Shown: piece after piece, positions 1 to 11,602 of the stretch
Layout: the number at the start of each line of letters is the position of its first letter
How positions within the stretch are numbered: position 1 is the first letter of the stretch
From: Blautia hansenii DSM 20583
GTDB lineage: Bacteria > Bacillota > Clostridia > Lachnospirales > Lachnospiraceae
DNA length: 64,000 nt
Assembly: GCF_002222595.2 (NCBI RefSeq)
Contig: NZ_CP022413.2
Span: 760,001-824,000, forward strand
Reading direction: 5' to 3'
Position numbers and translations under genes: made by a program
Notes under the pieces: model-generated
Told to the model about the DNA's origin: nothing
The model's database searches: none
What the model saw: only the letters and a program-made list of their open reading frames with translations

Positions 1-2818
<2,818 letters not shown>

Positions 2819-2897
2819 AGTGTAGAGATACACGAACGGCAGTTGGAAAGTTTCGTTTTATATATGTGGTTTTGAAGGTATAGTGTAAGAAGTATAT

Positions 2898-2970
2898 TCC
2901 TCCTTAGCTCAGTCGGTAGAGCATGCGGCTGTTAACCGCAGTGTCGTTGGTTCGAGTCCAACAGGGGGAG
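2898..2970 (+). tRNA. tRNA-Asn (GTT)
   Basis: Cloverleaf with a 7-bp acceptor stem (TCCTCCT with AGGGGGA), anticodon loop ctGTTaa, T-loop ttcgagtcc and discriminator G. CCA is not encoded. First of a six-tRNA cluster downstream of 23S, probably co-transcribed with the rRNA operon. Confidence 0.95.
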
Positions 2971-2990
2971 TTTAGTAATAAAAAATATTT

Positions 2991-3062
2991 GGCTCCTTGG
3001 TCAAGCGGTTAAGACATCGCCCTTTCACGGCGGTAACACGGGTTCGATTCCCGTAGGAGTCA
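2991..3062 (+). tRNA. tRNA-Glu (TTC)
   Basis: Cloverleaf with acceptor GGCTCCT/AGGAGTC, anticodon TTC in loop ctTTCac, T-arm ggttcgattcc and discriminator A. Second tRNA of the cluster. Confidence 0.95.
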
Positions 3063-3087
3063 CTAAGCTTTAAGCTTAAAAAAGGAT

Positions 3088-3160
3088 GCCGATGTGGCTC
3101 AATTGGCAGAGCAGCTGATTTGTAATCAGCAGGTTATCGGTTCGAGTCCGATCATCGGCT
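3088..3160 (+). tRNA. tRNA-Thr (TGT)
   Basis: Acceptor GCCGATG/CATCGGC, anticodon loop ttTGTaa, T-arm ggttcgagtcc and discriminator T. Third tRNA of the cluster. Confidence 0.95.
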
Positions 3161-3164
3161 TTTT

Positions 3165-3238
3165 GGACCTTTAGCTCAGTTGGTTAGAGCAACCGGCTCA
3201 TAACCGGTCGGTCCTGGGTTCGAGTCCCCGAAGGTCCA
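3165..3238 (+). tRNA. tRNA-Met (CAT)
   Basis: Acceptor GGACCTT/AAGGTCC, anticodon loop ctCATaa and discriminator A. It begins 4 nt after tRNA-Thr. A CAT anticodon could also mean a lysidine-modified tRNA-Ile2; elongator Met is the default call because the first acceptor pair is matched (unlike the initiator). Confidence 0.88.
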
Positions 3239-3272
3239 TTTGTTAAAGGTATCCAAATACATAATAGAATAT

Positions 3273-3346
3273 GGCCCAGTGGCTCAGTTGGTTAGAGCGC
3301 CGCCCTGTCACGGCGGAGGTCGAGAGTTCGAGTCTCTTCTGGGTCG
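3273..3346 (+). tRNA. tRNA-Asp (GTC)
   Basis: Acceptor GGCCCAG/CTGGGTC, anticodon loop ctGTCac and discriminator G. Fifth tRNA of the cluster. Confidence 0.95.
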
Positions 3347-3373
3347 TTTGAAATGCAACAGCATTTCGAAAAT

Positions 3374-3460
3374 GCCGCAGTGGCGGAACAGGCAGACGCA
3401 CAGGACTTAAAATCCTGCGGGACTTATACTCCCGTACCGGTTCGATTCCGGTCTGCGGCA
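3374..3460 (+). tRNA. tRNA-Leu (TAA)
   Basis: Long variable arm typical of class II tRNAs. Acceptor GCCGCAG/CTGCGGC, anticodon loop ctTAAaa and discriminator A. Last tRNA of the cluster before the terminator. Confidence 0.95.
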
Positions 3461-3474
3461 TTAAGTAAAAGACG

Positions 3475-3510
3475 GAGAAATGTTTTAAAGTAAACATTTC
3501 TCTTATTTTT
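3475..3510 (+). terminator. Terminator of the rRNA-tRNA operon
   Basis: Perfect 11-bp stem GAGAAATGTTT/AAACATTTCTC with a short loop, followed by 'ttattttttgg'. A clear Rho-independent terminator placed 15 nt after tRNA-Leu. Confidence 0.85.
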
Positions 3511-3530
3511 TGGCATAAATGATAGCAAAT

Positions 3531-3569
3531 AACAAAAACTGCTGAGGTTTTACCTCAGCAGTTTTTGTT
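3531..3569 (-). terminator. Terminator downstream of the TauE/SafE gene (bidirectional)
   Basis: Core stem CTGCTGAGG/CCTCAGCAG with a 5-nt loop, extended by flanking AACAAAAA and TTTTTGTT. It can therefore act in both directions. It overlaps the stop of the leftward permease gene. Confidence 0.85.
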
Positions 3570-4356
3570 ATCCGATAAACTGATAAATATTATAGATATT
3601 GATAAAAATAATTACAACCATTAAACCAATAAAAAGCTTGTCCACAGTTTTTTCTTCAATTTTTTTATTGAGAGCTCTTCCGGCGATACCTCCGCCAATG
3701 CCTCCTATTACCATAAAGATAAGGGTTGCGATTTCAAAATCAGGAACGCTTTTTGTTACAATGGATGATAATAAACTGGCTATCTGGGAAAAGAAAATAA
3801 TATATAGAGAATTTTCAGCCGCAATTTTTGTTGTCATTGAGAAAAAGAAAAATAAAACAACAAGATTGATAGGACCGCCTCCAATGCCTAAGAAGGAGGA
3901 GAGAATTCCCAGAAAAATACCGATGGCGACACAAGCCATTAAGTTTGTTACATGGTATGTTTTAATCCGTTCTTTGTAAAGGGTATAAACTAACGTACCG
4001 ACAGTTACCAGCATAAGGCAGGCAGCCTGAACAGCGCCTACTTTGTTTTTGTCTGGGCTTAGAGAAGATACGAAAGAAAACATCCATTTTCCTAAAAGCC
4101 CACCCACAGCAGCGCCCAGCGCCAATGGTAAACCTGTTTTCTGCTCAATATTAGAGCTGCCGCTTAATTTACTTTTGATTACAGAATATGTAGTCATGGA
4201 AAGTACAGTACAGCCGGATAAAAAGCTTATGGTGGCAACATCCATAACGCCAAATGCGTCAAGAACAGGCTTTATGATAACGCCGCCTCCAATACCGCAA
4301 ATTGCCCCTATGATGGAGGCAAAGAAACAGATTAGAAAGAAAACTACTAATAACAT
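3568..4356 (-). CDS. TauE/SafE family (TSUP) membrane exporter
   Basis: Predicted 262-aa integral membrane protein of the sulfite exporter TauE/SafE family, which move sulfur-containing or other organic anions across the cytoplasmic membrane. The sequence shows the family's glycine-rich repeated halves, with 'GAICGIGGGVIIKP' near the N-terminus and 'LSSFLGIGGGPINLV' near residue 155, about eight hydrophobic segments, and 'MVIGGIGGGIAGRAL' near the end. The ATG has SD TGAGG about 7 nt upstream. It is divergent from a LysR-type regulator 116 bp away, a common pairing in which the regulator controls the transporter. The substrate cannot be told. Confidence 0.88.
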   Translation of the reverse strand: MLLVVFFLICFFASIIGAICGIGGGVIIKPVLDAFGVMDVATISFLSGCTVLSMTTYSVIKSKLSGSSNIEQKTGLPLALGAAVGGLLGKWMFSFVSSLSPDKNKVGAVQAACLMLVTVGTLVYTLYKERIKTYHVTNLMACVAIGIFLGILSSFLGIGGGPINLVVLFFFFSMTTKIAAENSLYIIFFSQIASLLSSIVTKSVPDFEIATLIFMVIGGIGGGIAGRALNKKIEEKTVDKLFIGLMVVIIFINIYNIYQFIG

Positions 4357-4472
4357 AATAATACCTCACATTTTTTTATTCTATTCTATTTTAGCTTTTT
4401 TCTAGCTGTATAGCAATTATTATGTTATTATACTATGTATAATAAAAAAGATATGGATGTAAAAGGAGAGAT
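4357..4472. promoter_or_regulatory. Divergent intergenic region, TSUP exporter / LysR regulator
   Basis: AT-rich 116-bp space between divergent genes. A TATAAT hexamer lies at 4438-4443 for the rightward regulator, without a good -35. The overlapping 'atagcaattattatgttattatactat' region (about 4410-4436) is a loose interrupted dyad of the ATA-rich kind LysR proteins bind. The regulatory role is inferred from arrangement only. Confidence 0.35.
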
Positions 4473-5342
4473 ATGACATTACGACATTTAAAAATATTTT
4501 CTGCGGTTTGTCGTTTGGAAAGCATTACTCTTGCCGCAGAAGAAATGAACATGGCGCAGCCGGCAGTAAGTTATGCAATTCGGGAATTAGAAGGGTATTA
4601 TGAAACAAAATTGTTTGAGCGGATGAACAGACGCTTGTATATCACGGAGGCAGGAGAGCAGCTTTTAATTTATGCAGACTCTATTTTGGCGCAGTTTGAT
4701 GAGGCAAGGGACGTTTTGCGGGATATTCAGACGGTGACCAAAGTGCGAGTGGGAACAAATGCTTCTTATGGAATTAGTTATCTTCCGCAGCTGATTGCAG
4801 GATTTAAAGAAGAGTATGGGCAAATTCCCATTTATACATTAGTGGATAATTCCAGACAGATTGAGGAAAAACTAATAAGAAATGATTTGGATTTTGGAAT
4901 TACAGATTATCCTTCTAATCCGCAGTTTTTTAGAAGCGTGCCTGTGGGAACGGATAAAATGATAGCAGTTTGTTCGTCTGATTATTCTTGGCAGGGTTCG
5001 GCAAAAATGGAGGAGCTTATTGAGATGCCGCTGCTTTTAAGAGAATTGGGAAGCGGCTCTCGGAGTATGGTGGAGGCTCTTCTGAGCAAATATAAAAAGA
5101 AACCGGAAATTGTAATGGAGAGCATTAGTATTCGAAGCCTGATTGAAGCATGTGCCAAAGGAATGGGAGTTTTGCTTCTCACAAAATCAGTTTTAGAGCC
5201 TTATATGAAAAGCCATCATTTAAGAGAAATTAAAATTACAGATGAAAGTATTGTGAGGGAATATTATTTTGTATATCATAAGAGCAAATTTCTGACAAAA
5301 AGTATGAAATGCTTTCAAGAATTTGTTTTGGAGAACAGATAG
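4473..5342 (+). CDS. LysR family transcriptional regulator
   Basis: 289 aa. The N-terminal winged HTH (residues 1-60, 'LRHLKIFSAVCRLESITLAAEEMNMAQPAVSYAIRELE' region) is classic LysR. It is followed by a periplasmic-binding-protein-like effector domain (about 90-289). SD AAAGGAGA lies 6 nt before the ATG. It lies divergent to the TSUP exporter and 9 bp upstream of hflX, so it probably regulates the exporter. The effector is unknown. Confidence 0.9.
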   Translation: MTLRHLKIFSAVCRLESITLAAEEMNMAQPAVSYAIRELEGYYETKLFERMNRRLYITEAGEQLLIYADSILAQFDEARDVLRDIQTVTKVRVGTNASYGISYLPQLIAGFKEEYGQIPIYTLVDNSRQIEEKLIRNDLDFGITDYPSNPQFFRSVPVGTDKMIAVCSSDYSWQGSAKMEELIEMPLLLRELGSGSRSMVEALLSKYKKKPEIVMESISIRSLIEACAKGMGVLLLTKSVLEPYMKSHHLREIKITDESIVREYYFVYHKSKFLTKSMKCFQEFVLENR

Positions 5343-5351
5343 GAGAGTTTT

Positions 5352-6602
5352 ATGGAATTATATGAGTTAAAAGAAGAGCAGGAAAAGGTAATTTTGGTCG
5401 GTGTGCAGACAAGAGAAAACGATGATACAAAGGACTCCTTGGAAGAGTTGAAGGAGCTTGTAAAAACAGCCGGTGCAGAGGTTTTAGGTACTGTTATACA
5501 GGCAAGAGAAGCCGTTCATCCGGGGTATTATGTGGGAACAGGCAAGCTGGATGAAATCCGTATGATGCTTGACGGATACGGAGCTACGGGAATTGTCTGT
5601 GATGATGAGCTTTCTCCTTCACAGATAAATAATCTGGAGCGAGAATTGCAGTGTAAAATCATGGACAGAACCATGGTGATTTTAGACATTTTTGCGGCAA
5701 GAGCAAATACCAGTGAAGGTAAAATACAGGTAGAGCTGGCGCAGCTTCGATACAGAGCTGCACGCTTAACAGGACTTGGAAATTCCATGTCAAGACTGGG
5801 AGGAGGTATAGGAACAAGAGGACCGGGAGAGAAAAAGCTGGAAATGGACAGACGTCTGATTAAGCTTCGGATTTCTCAGTTGAAAAAAGAGCTGGAGCAG
5901 GTAAAACGACACAGACAGGTTTTACGTGAAGGAAGAAGCAGAGAAAATATTATGACAGCAGCGATTGTAGGTTATACAAATGCAGGAAAATCCACGCTTT
6001 TAAATACGCTGACAGATGCAAAAGTTTTAGAAGAGGATAAGCTTTTTGCCACCTTAGACCCGACTACCAGAATTTTAGAATTACCGGGAAAACAGAAGCT
6101 TTATTTGACAGATACCGTAGGATTTATCAGGAAGCTTCCCCATCATTTAATTGAAGCTTTTAAAAGTACCTTAGAAGAAGCAAAGTATGCAGATTTCATT
6201 ATTCATGTAGTGGATATTTCCAATCCCCAAAGGGAAAAGCAGATGTTTGTGGTATATGAAACATTACAGGAATTGGGGGTAGAAGATAAAAAAATCGTTA
6301 CATTGTTTAATAAGCAGGATAAGCTTCAGGATGCTGAAACCATAAGAGATTTTAAAGCAGATTATATTGTGAAGACAGCCATAAAAACAGGGCAGGGATT
6401 GGAAGAATTAAAGGAAGTTCTAGAAAAAATATTGACAGAAAATCAAATATATCTGGAAAGAATTTTAGATTATCAGGAAGCAGGACAGATACAGCTTATT
6501 CGAAAATACGGACAGCTGATTTCAGAGGAATATACGGACAGAGGAATTGAAATAAAGGCGAGAGTTCCCCAGAATATATACGGAAAAATAGGAGGAAGAT
6601 AA
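5352..6602 (+). CDS. hflX: Ribosome-associated GTPase HflX
   Basis: 416 aa. HflX binds the 50S subunit and rescues or splits stalled ribosomes under stress. Visible features are the N-terminal HflX domain with 'HPGYYVGTGKLDEI', the glycine-rich linker 'SRLGGGIGTRGPGEKKLE', G1 'GYTNAGKST' (about residue 207), G3 'DTVGF' with 'IRKLPHHLIEAF', and G4 'NKQD'. The length is normal. SD TAGGAGAG precedes the ATG. It is close behind the LysR gene and ends in a shared hairpin terminator. Confidence 0.95.
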   Translation: MELYELKEEQEKVILVGVQTRENDDTKDSLEELKELVKTAGAEVLGTVIQAREAVHPGYYVGTGKLDEIRMMLDGYGATGIVCDDELSPSQINNLERELQCKIMDRTMVILDIFAARANTSEGKIQVELAQLRYRAARLTGLGNSMSRLGGGIGTRGPGEKKLEMDRRLIKLRISQLKKELEQVKRHRQVLREGRSRENIMTAAIVGYTNAGKSTLLNTLTDAKVLEEDKLFATLDPTTRILELPGKQKLYLTDTVGFIRKLPHHLIEAFKSTLEEAKYADFIIHVVDISNPQREKQMFVVYETLQELGVEDKKIVTLFNKQDKLQDAETIRDFKADYIVKTAIKTGQGLEELKEVLEKILTENQIYLERILDYQEAGQIQLIRKYGQLISEEYTDRGIEIKARVPQNIYGKIGGR

Positions 6603-6638
6603 AAAGAGGAGGCTGTTTTATACAACAGCCCCTCTTTT
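6602..6638. terminator. Bidirectional terminator between hflX and argG
   Basis: Stem AAAAGAGG-a-GGCTGTT paired with AACAGCC-CTCTTTT and a short loop. A-rich and T-rich flanks on both sides allow it to stop both converging genes. Confidence 0.85.
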
Positions 6639-6647
6639 CGCTAAAAA

Positions 6648-7874
6648 TTATTTATTTTCTTTTGCAGCCTCTGCCATTTTCATAGCACGAACTTTTAACG
6701 GCAGACCGAATAAAGTGATAAATCCGTCTGCGTCATGGTGGTCGTATAAATCACCTGTCGTAAAGGATGCAAGAGACTCATTATACAGGCTGTAAGGAGA
6801 AACAGTACCTGCTTTAATGATGTTGCCTTTATAGAGTTTTAATTTTACTTCTCCGGTTACATACTCCTGTGTGCTTTCCACAAATGCCTGAATTGCTTCA
6901 CGCAGAGGTGTGAACCATTTTCCTTCGTAAACGATTTGAGCAAATTGACTTCCTAATTTCTTTTTCATTTCCATTGTGTCACGGTCTAAAATCAATTCTT
7001 CCAGCTGTGCGTGAGCTTCCATAAGAATTGTTCCGCCGGGAGTCTCATATACACCACGGGATTTCATACCCACAACACGGTTTTCTACAATATCAATAAT
7101 TCCGATACCATTGGCGCCGCCTAATTCATTTAATTCTGTAATAATTTCAGATACCTTCATGGATTTTCCGTTTAATGCAGTAGGAACGCCCTTTTCAAAA
7201 GTAAGAGAAATTTCAGTTTCTTTGTCCGGCGCTTTCTGAGGAGTTACGCCCAGAACCAGTAAATGTTCATAATCCGGTTCAGCAGCAGGATCTTCCAATT
7301 CCAGACCTTCATGGCTGATATGCCATAAGTTTCTGTCACGGCTGTAACTGTTGCTCATATTAAACGGAAGGTCAATACCATGTGCTTTACAGTATTCCAT
7401 TTCATCTTCACGGGACTGCATGGTCCATACATCTGTCATACGCCATGGAGCGATGATTTTTAAATCAGGAGCAAGCGCTTTAATTCCTAATTCAAAACGG
7501 ATTTGGTCATTTCCTTTTCCCGTAGCTCCGTGACAGATAGCGACAGCGCCTTCTTTTCTTGCAATTTCTACTAATTTTTTTGCAATAGGCGGACGAGCCA
7601 TAGAAGTACCTAACAGATATTTATTTTCGTAAACAGCGCCTGCCTGAACGCAAGGAACAATATAATCATCACAAAATTCATCTACAATATCTTCAATATA
7701 CAGCTTTGAAGCGCCGGATAAAGCTGCACGTTCTTCCAAACCATCTAATTCTGAACCCTGACCACAGTTGATGCAGCAGCAGATAACCTCATAATCAAAA
7801 TTTTCCTTTAACCAAGGAATAAGAGCTGTTGTATCTAAACCGCCTGAATATGCTAAAATAACTTTTTCTTTCAT
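6648..7874 (-). CDS. argG: Argininosuccinate synthase
   Basis: 408 aa. Ligates citrulline and aspartate using ATP to give argininosuccinate, the penultimate step of arginine synthesis. The N-terminal PP-loop is '[15 protein letters not shown]', and '[13 protein letters not shown]' and '[17 protein letters not shown]' are family signatures. I chose the internal ATG at 7874 because it is preceded by GGAGG with 8-nt spacing and gives the normal '[12 protein letters not shown]' start; an ATG at 7919 would add 15 unsupported residues. It stands alone here, without argH next to it. Confidence 0.95.
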   Translation of the reverse strand: MKEKVILAYSGGLDTTALIPWLKENFDYEVICCCINCGQGSELDGLEERAALSGASKLYIEDIVDEFCDDYIVPCVQAGAVYENKYLLGTSMARPPIAKKLVEIARKEGAVAICHGATGKGNDQIRFELGIKALAPDLKIIAPWRMTDVWTMQSREDEMEYCKAHGIDLPFNMSNSYSRDRNLWHISHEGLELEDPAAEPDYEHLLVLGVTPQKAPDKETEISLTFEKGVPTALNGKSMKVSEIITELNELGGANGIGIIDIVENRVVGMKSRGVYETPGGTILMEAHAQLEELILDRDTMEMKKKLGSQFAQIVYEGKWFTPLREAIQAFVESTQEYVTGEVKLKLYKGNIIKAGTVSPYSLYNESLASFTTGDLYDHHDADGFITLFGLPLKVRAMKMAEAAKENK

Positions 7875-8079
7875 AACGAAATCCTCCAAAGAATTATTTT
7901 GTATGAATGTAATATACACCTAAATAAATAATTATGCAATAGTTTTTTTGAAAAAATAGAAAAAAACTTATAAAACAGATAAAAATAGAATAAATATACA
8001 TCTATATGCAAGGTTAGATATGAATAAAAAAAGAAATACAGGTAAAAATATGAAGAGAAAATAATGGAGGAAAATGAAA

Positions 8080-8514
8080 ATGTGGGGAATTTTAATTGCA
8101 TTGCTGTCAGGAGCGCTTATGAGTGTACAGGGAGTTTTTAATACGGAGCTGACAAAGCAGACGAGTCTTTGGGTTTCAACAGGGTGGGTGCAGATTTCAG
8201 CATTTCTTGTTTGTGTGGCAGCATGGTTGTTTACGGGACGTGAGTCCGTGGGAGCTTTGATGAAGGTCGAAAATAAGTATATACTTTTGGGTGGAGTAAT
8301 CGGAGCTTTTATTACTGTAACAGTTATTCAGAGTATGTCCTCTTTAGGACCTGCCAAAGCGGCAATGCTGATTGTAATCGCACAGCTTGCAGTGGCATAT
8401 CTTATTGAATTATTTGGGATGTTCGGTGTGGAAAAGGTGGATTTTCAATGGAGAAAGCTTTTGGGAATGGCAATCGCTATTGCGGGCATCGTTATTTTCA
8501 AATGGGAAAAATAG
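8080..8514 (+). CDS. YdcZ-like (DUF606) DMT-type permease
   Basis: 144 aa with five hydrophobic helices ('ILIALLSGALMSVQGVFNTEL' start, 'GLGPAKAAM'-like middle, 'AGIVIF' end), matching the small half-size drug/metabolite transporter family DUF606/YdcZ, which probably works as a dimer. The start is placed at the second ATG (8080), about 10 nt after GGAGG; the ATG at 8074 is only 3-4 nt from it. Transport substrate unknown. A terminator follows at once. Divergent from argG across about 200 AT-rich bases. Confidence 0.82.
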   Translation: MWGILIALLSGALMSVQGVFNTELTKQTSLWVSTGWVQISAFLVCVAAWLFTGRESVGALMKVENKYILLGGVIGAFITVTVIQSMSSLGPAKAAMLIVIAQLAVAYLIELFGMFGVEKVDFQWRKLLGMAIAIAGIVIFKWEK

Positions 8515-8519
8515 ACAAA

Positions 8520-8547
8520 AACAGCCGGTTGCTTACGGCTGTTTTTT
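8520..8547 (+). terminator. Terminator after the YdcZ-like gene
   Basis: 7-bp stem ACAGCCG/CGGCTGT, 8-nt loop, then TTTTT. A textbook Rho-independent terminator. Confidence 0.88.
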
Positions 8548-8690
8548 GGATTGCAGGGAAAAAAGAATAGTGCTATACTGAAGCTACATTTCAAATAGGC
8601 AAATCGGTGTTTCTGCCGTAATACCCATAAAACGTATTAGAACACAAAAAAGTTTATGTATTTTTTAGAAAAGAAGTTATCAATTTGATA

Positions 8691-8719
8691 TTGTAAAGAG
8701 ATTGCAAATTCGTTACAAT
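8691..8719 (+). promoter_or_regulatory. Promoter upstream of comEA
   Basis: TTGTAA (8691-8696), 17-bp spacer, TACAAT (8714-8719), about 50 bp before the comEA start. The rest of the 255-bp gap (8515-8769) holds the preceding terminator and nothing else I recognise. Confidence 0.55.
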
Positions 8720-8769
8720 AGACATAGTTGTACGAAGTCCTCTTTACAAGCTCGTAAGGAGGTAATTGT

Positions 8770-9375
8770 ATGATGAAAGCAAAAAATATCTTATTTATAA
8801 TGCTTATGGGCATAATATGTCTTGTTTTTAGTTCCTGTAATTCCCCAAAAGAGGAAACGGTTGTGATAGAGCAGTCGGAAGAAAAACAGAATAAACCAAA
8901 AACAGAGGAACATTCTGAACAAGAAGAAGCTTGGATATGGGTAGATGTCAGCGGAGCAGTGAGCGCTCCGGGGGTATATTGTCTGAAACAGGGTTCCAGA
9001 GTATTTGAGGCAGTTCAGGAAGCCGGAGGCTTTTTGGAAAATGCAGATACAACGGGAATTAATCAGGCTTCTGTTTTATCAGACGGGGAAAAGCTTCAAA
9101 TCTATACAATAGAAGAAGTGCAACAAATGGAAGTACAGCCCGAAATGTTTTCCGGCTCATCGGAAAATACAGAAAGCGGTGGTAAAATTAACATAAATAC
9201 AGCCGATTTGACAGAGCTTCAGGAAATTCCGGGAGTAGGAGAAAAAAAGGCACAGTCCATTATGGAGTATCGGGAAGCCTGCGGAGGTTTTCAGAATATT
9301 GAACAGCTTCAGGAGGTACCGGGGATTAAAGGGAAAACATTTGATAAAGTCAAGGATTACATAACAGTAAAATAA
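8770..9375 (+). CDS. comEA: ComEA-like helix-hairpin-helix lipoprotein
   Basis: 201 aa. DNA-binding competence protein of the cell surface. The N-terminal signal ends in lipobox-like 'LVFSSC' (Cys about 23), so it is probably a lipoprotein rather than TM-anchored. A SLBB domain follows ('WVDVSGAVSAPGVYCLKQG', residues 57-115), then the C-terminal paired HhH module 'KININTADLTELQEIPGVG', residues 139-200. SD AAGGAGG precedes tandem ATGs. It heads a run with comEC further down, which suggests a DNA-uptake or recycling role. Confidence 0.9.
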   Translation: MMKAKNILFIMLMGIICLVFSSCNSPKEETVVIEQSEEKQNKPKTEEHSEQEEAWIWVDVSGAVSAPGVYCLKQGSRVFEAVQEAGGFLENADTTGINQASVLSDGEKLQIYTIEEVQQMEVQPEMFSGSSENTESGGKININTADLTELQEIPGVGEKKAQSIMEYREACGGFQNIEQLQEVPGIKGKTFDKVKDYITVK

Positions 9376-9386
9376 GGAGAATATAG

Positions 9387-10076
9387 ATGAGCAAGCGTGT
9401 ATTAGTAGTAGACGATGAGAAACTGATTGTAAAAGGAATACGTTTTAGTCTGGAACAGGAAGGAATGGAAGTGGATTGTGCTTATGACGGAGAAGAAGCA
9501 CTGGAAAAAGCTAAAGAGAAGGAATATGATATGATTCTTCTGGATATTATGCTTCCGAAGCTTACAGGACTGGAGGTCTGTCAACAAATCAGAGAGTTTT
9601 CATCTGTTCCCATTATTATGCTAACTGCAAAAGGGGAAGATATGGATAAAATTTTGGGGCTTGAATACGGTGCGGATGATTATATCACAAAGCCTTTTAA
9701 TATTCTGGAGGTAAAAGCACGTATTAAAGCGATTATGCGAAGAATGCGTAAAGAAGAAGCAAAAGAAAGCTTTGGAAAAACATTGGTATCGGGAGACTTG
9801 AAATTAGACTGCGAAGGCAGAAGAGTATTTATCGCAGGGAAAGAAATTAATCTGACTGCAAAAGAATTTGATGTATTGGAGCTTTTGGCAAAAAATCCAA
9901 ACAAAGTATACAGCAGAGAAAACCTCTTAAATTTAGTATGGGGATATGAATATCCGGGAGATGTGCGTACCGTTGATGTACATATCAGGCGTTTAAGAGA
10001 AAAAATAGAAGCTGTTCCAAGTGACCCGAAATATGTTCATACAAAATGGGGAATTGGATATTATTTTCAGGGCTAA
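9387..10076 (+). CDS. OmpR/PhoB-family response regulator
   Basis: 229 aa. Receiver domain (1-118) with acidic pocket D9-D10, phospho-acceptor D53 ('LLDIMLP'), T83/K105 positions in 'MLTAKGE' and 'YITKPFN', then a winged-helix Trans_reg_C domain (about 135-229, 'GWGYEYPGDVRTVDVHIRRLREKI'-like). It begins 11 bp after comEA and is followed by its likely cognate kinase after an 87-bp gap containing a hairpin. Confidence 0.93.
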   Translation: MSKRVLVVDDEKLIVKGIRFSLEQEGMEVDCAYDGEEALEKAKEKEYDMILLDIMLPKLTGLEVCQQIREFSSVPIIMLTAKGEDMDKILGLEYGADDYITKPFNILEVKARIKAIMRRMRKEEAKESFGKTLVSGDLKLDCEGRRVFIAGKEINLTAKEFDVLELLAKNPNKVYSRENLLNLVWGYEYPGDVRTVDVHIRRLREKIEAVPSDPKYVHTKWGIGYYFQG

Positions 10077-10082
10077 GCTAAC

Positions 10083-10109
10083 GCCGCAGTAGATAGATGC
10101 TATTGCGGC
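10083..10109 (+). terminator. Intergenic hairpin between response regulator and kinase
   Basis: 10-bp stem GCCGCAGTAG/CTATTGCGGC (one G-T pair) with a 7-nt loop, 7 nt after the regulator stop and followed only by 'aattctttt'. The U-tract is weak, so it may be a partial terminator that lowers kinase relative to regulator expression. Confidence 0.5.
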
Positions 10110-10163
10110 AATTCTTTTCTGAGGCTTTTTGAAAAGCCCTATTGATAGAGTGAGGAAATTAGA

Positions 10164-11591
10164 ATGAAGATAAAGATGAAACTGTCATTTTTGAAGAGTC
10201 TTAGGTTTCGAGTTATGGTACTTCTGGTGATTATCGGAATTTTGCCGTGTATCATTGCAGAAAGCGTAATTGTAAGCAGTTATGAAAATCGAGCAGTAGA
10301 GCTGAAAAATATCAGCGTGAAAAATCAATGCGATATTCTGGGAAAACAGCTTATGAAGGAGGAATATTTAAAATATCCCCAGTCAGAGGTTATTAACAGT
10401 GAGTTGGCTATGTTTTCTTCCGTTTTCAGCGGAAGAATTTTAGTGATTAACCGAGATGGAAGAATTGTAAAGGATACCTATGATATTGATGAGGGAAAAT
10501 ATCTTCTTTCAGAGGCTGTAATTAAGTGTTTTGAAGGAGAAAATACAGGATATTATGATAAAGATAATTCTTACATTGTACAGACGGTTCCTCTGAAAAA
10601 CATGATAAATAAGCAGGTAGAAGGTGTAATGCTCATTAGTATTTCTACCAGCGATATTAAAGACAGCATCGCTATTTTAAGACACAGGGCAAATTTACTG
10701 CTGTTGATTATTTGTGTATTTGTTTTAATTTTAGGTTTTGTATGGTCAAAAACATTGGTTCGTCCATTCGCACGAGTTGGAAAAGCTATTGAAGAATTGA
10801 CGGACGGGTATTTAGATGAAGAGATTTCAGTGCCGGATTATACAGAAACGGAGATGATAAGCAGTGTTTTCAATAAAATGCTGAAGAAAATGAAGGTTTT
10901 AGACGACTCCAGACAGGAATTTGTGGCAAATGTGTCTCATGAGCTGAAAACACCGATGACATCGATAAAAGTTCTGGCGGACTCTCTTGCAGGACAGGAG
11001 GATGTTCCCGTAGAGCTGTATAAGGAATTTATGCAGGATATCGCAGTTGAGATTGATAGAGAGAATAAGATTATTACAGACCTGTTGTCTTTGGTGAAAA
11101 TGGATAAAAAGGCATCAGAGCTTAATATTGAGAAAGTAAACATCAATGAGCTCATGGAAAATATTTTAAAGAGACTGAAGCCGATTGCTGATAAAAAGAA
11201 GGTGGAGCTGGTATTAGAAAGCTATCGTCCCATTGTTGCAGAGATAGATGAGGTGAAGCTGAGTCTGGCATTATCAAATTTAGTAGAAAACGGTATTAAA
11301 TATAATGTGGAAGACGGATGGGTACATGTGACTTTAAATGCAGACCATAAATATTTTTATGTTTCCGTAGAAGACTCGGGAATTGGTATCCCCCAGGAGT
11401 CCATTGACCGTATTTTTGAAAGATTTTATCGTGTGGATAAGTCACACTCCAGAGAAATCGGCGGAACAGGTCTGGGACTTGCTATTACGAGAAATGCCAT
11501 TGTTATGCACAGAGGTGCGATTAAGGTAAAGAGCGAGGAGCATAAAGGAACTACGTTTTCAGTGAGAATTCCGTTAAATTATATTGGATAG
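10164..11591 (+). CDS. Sensor histidine kinase
   Basis: 475 aa. TM1 (about 14-34), extracytoplasmic sensor region (35-170, dCACHE-like), TM2 (about 175-195), HAMP, HisKA with H-box 'VANVSHELKTPMTSIK' (H259), and HATPase with N 'NLVENGIKYN', G1 'DSGIGIP', F 'FERFYRVD' and G2 'GGTGLGLAI'. It phosphorylates the adjacent OmpR-type regulator. Overall like PhoR/WalK-type kinases; the signal is unknown. Confidence 0.93.
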   Translation: MKIKMKLSFLKSLRFRVMVLLVIIGILPCIIAESVIVSSYENRAVELKNISVKNQCDILGKQLMKEEYLKYPQSEVINSELAMFSSVFSGRILVINRDGRIVKDTYDIDEGKYLLSEAVIKCFEGENTGYYDKDNSYIVQTVPLKNMINKQVEGVMLISISTSDIKDSIAILRHRANLLLLIICVFVLILGFVWSKTLVRPFARVGKAIEELTDGYLDEEISVPDYTETEMISSVFNKMLKKMKVLDDSRQEFVANVSHELKTPMTSIKVLADSLAGQEDVPVELYKEFMQDIAVEIDRENKIITDLLSLVKMDKKASELNIEKVNINELMENILKRLKPIADKKKVELVLESYRPIVAEIDEVKLSLALSNLVENGIKYNVEDGWVHVTLNADHKYFYVSVEDSGIGIPQESIDRIFERFYRVDKSHSREIGGTGLGLAITRNAIVMHRGAIKVKSEEHKGTTFSVRIPLNYIG

Positions 11592-11602
11592 GAGGCATAT
11601 AG

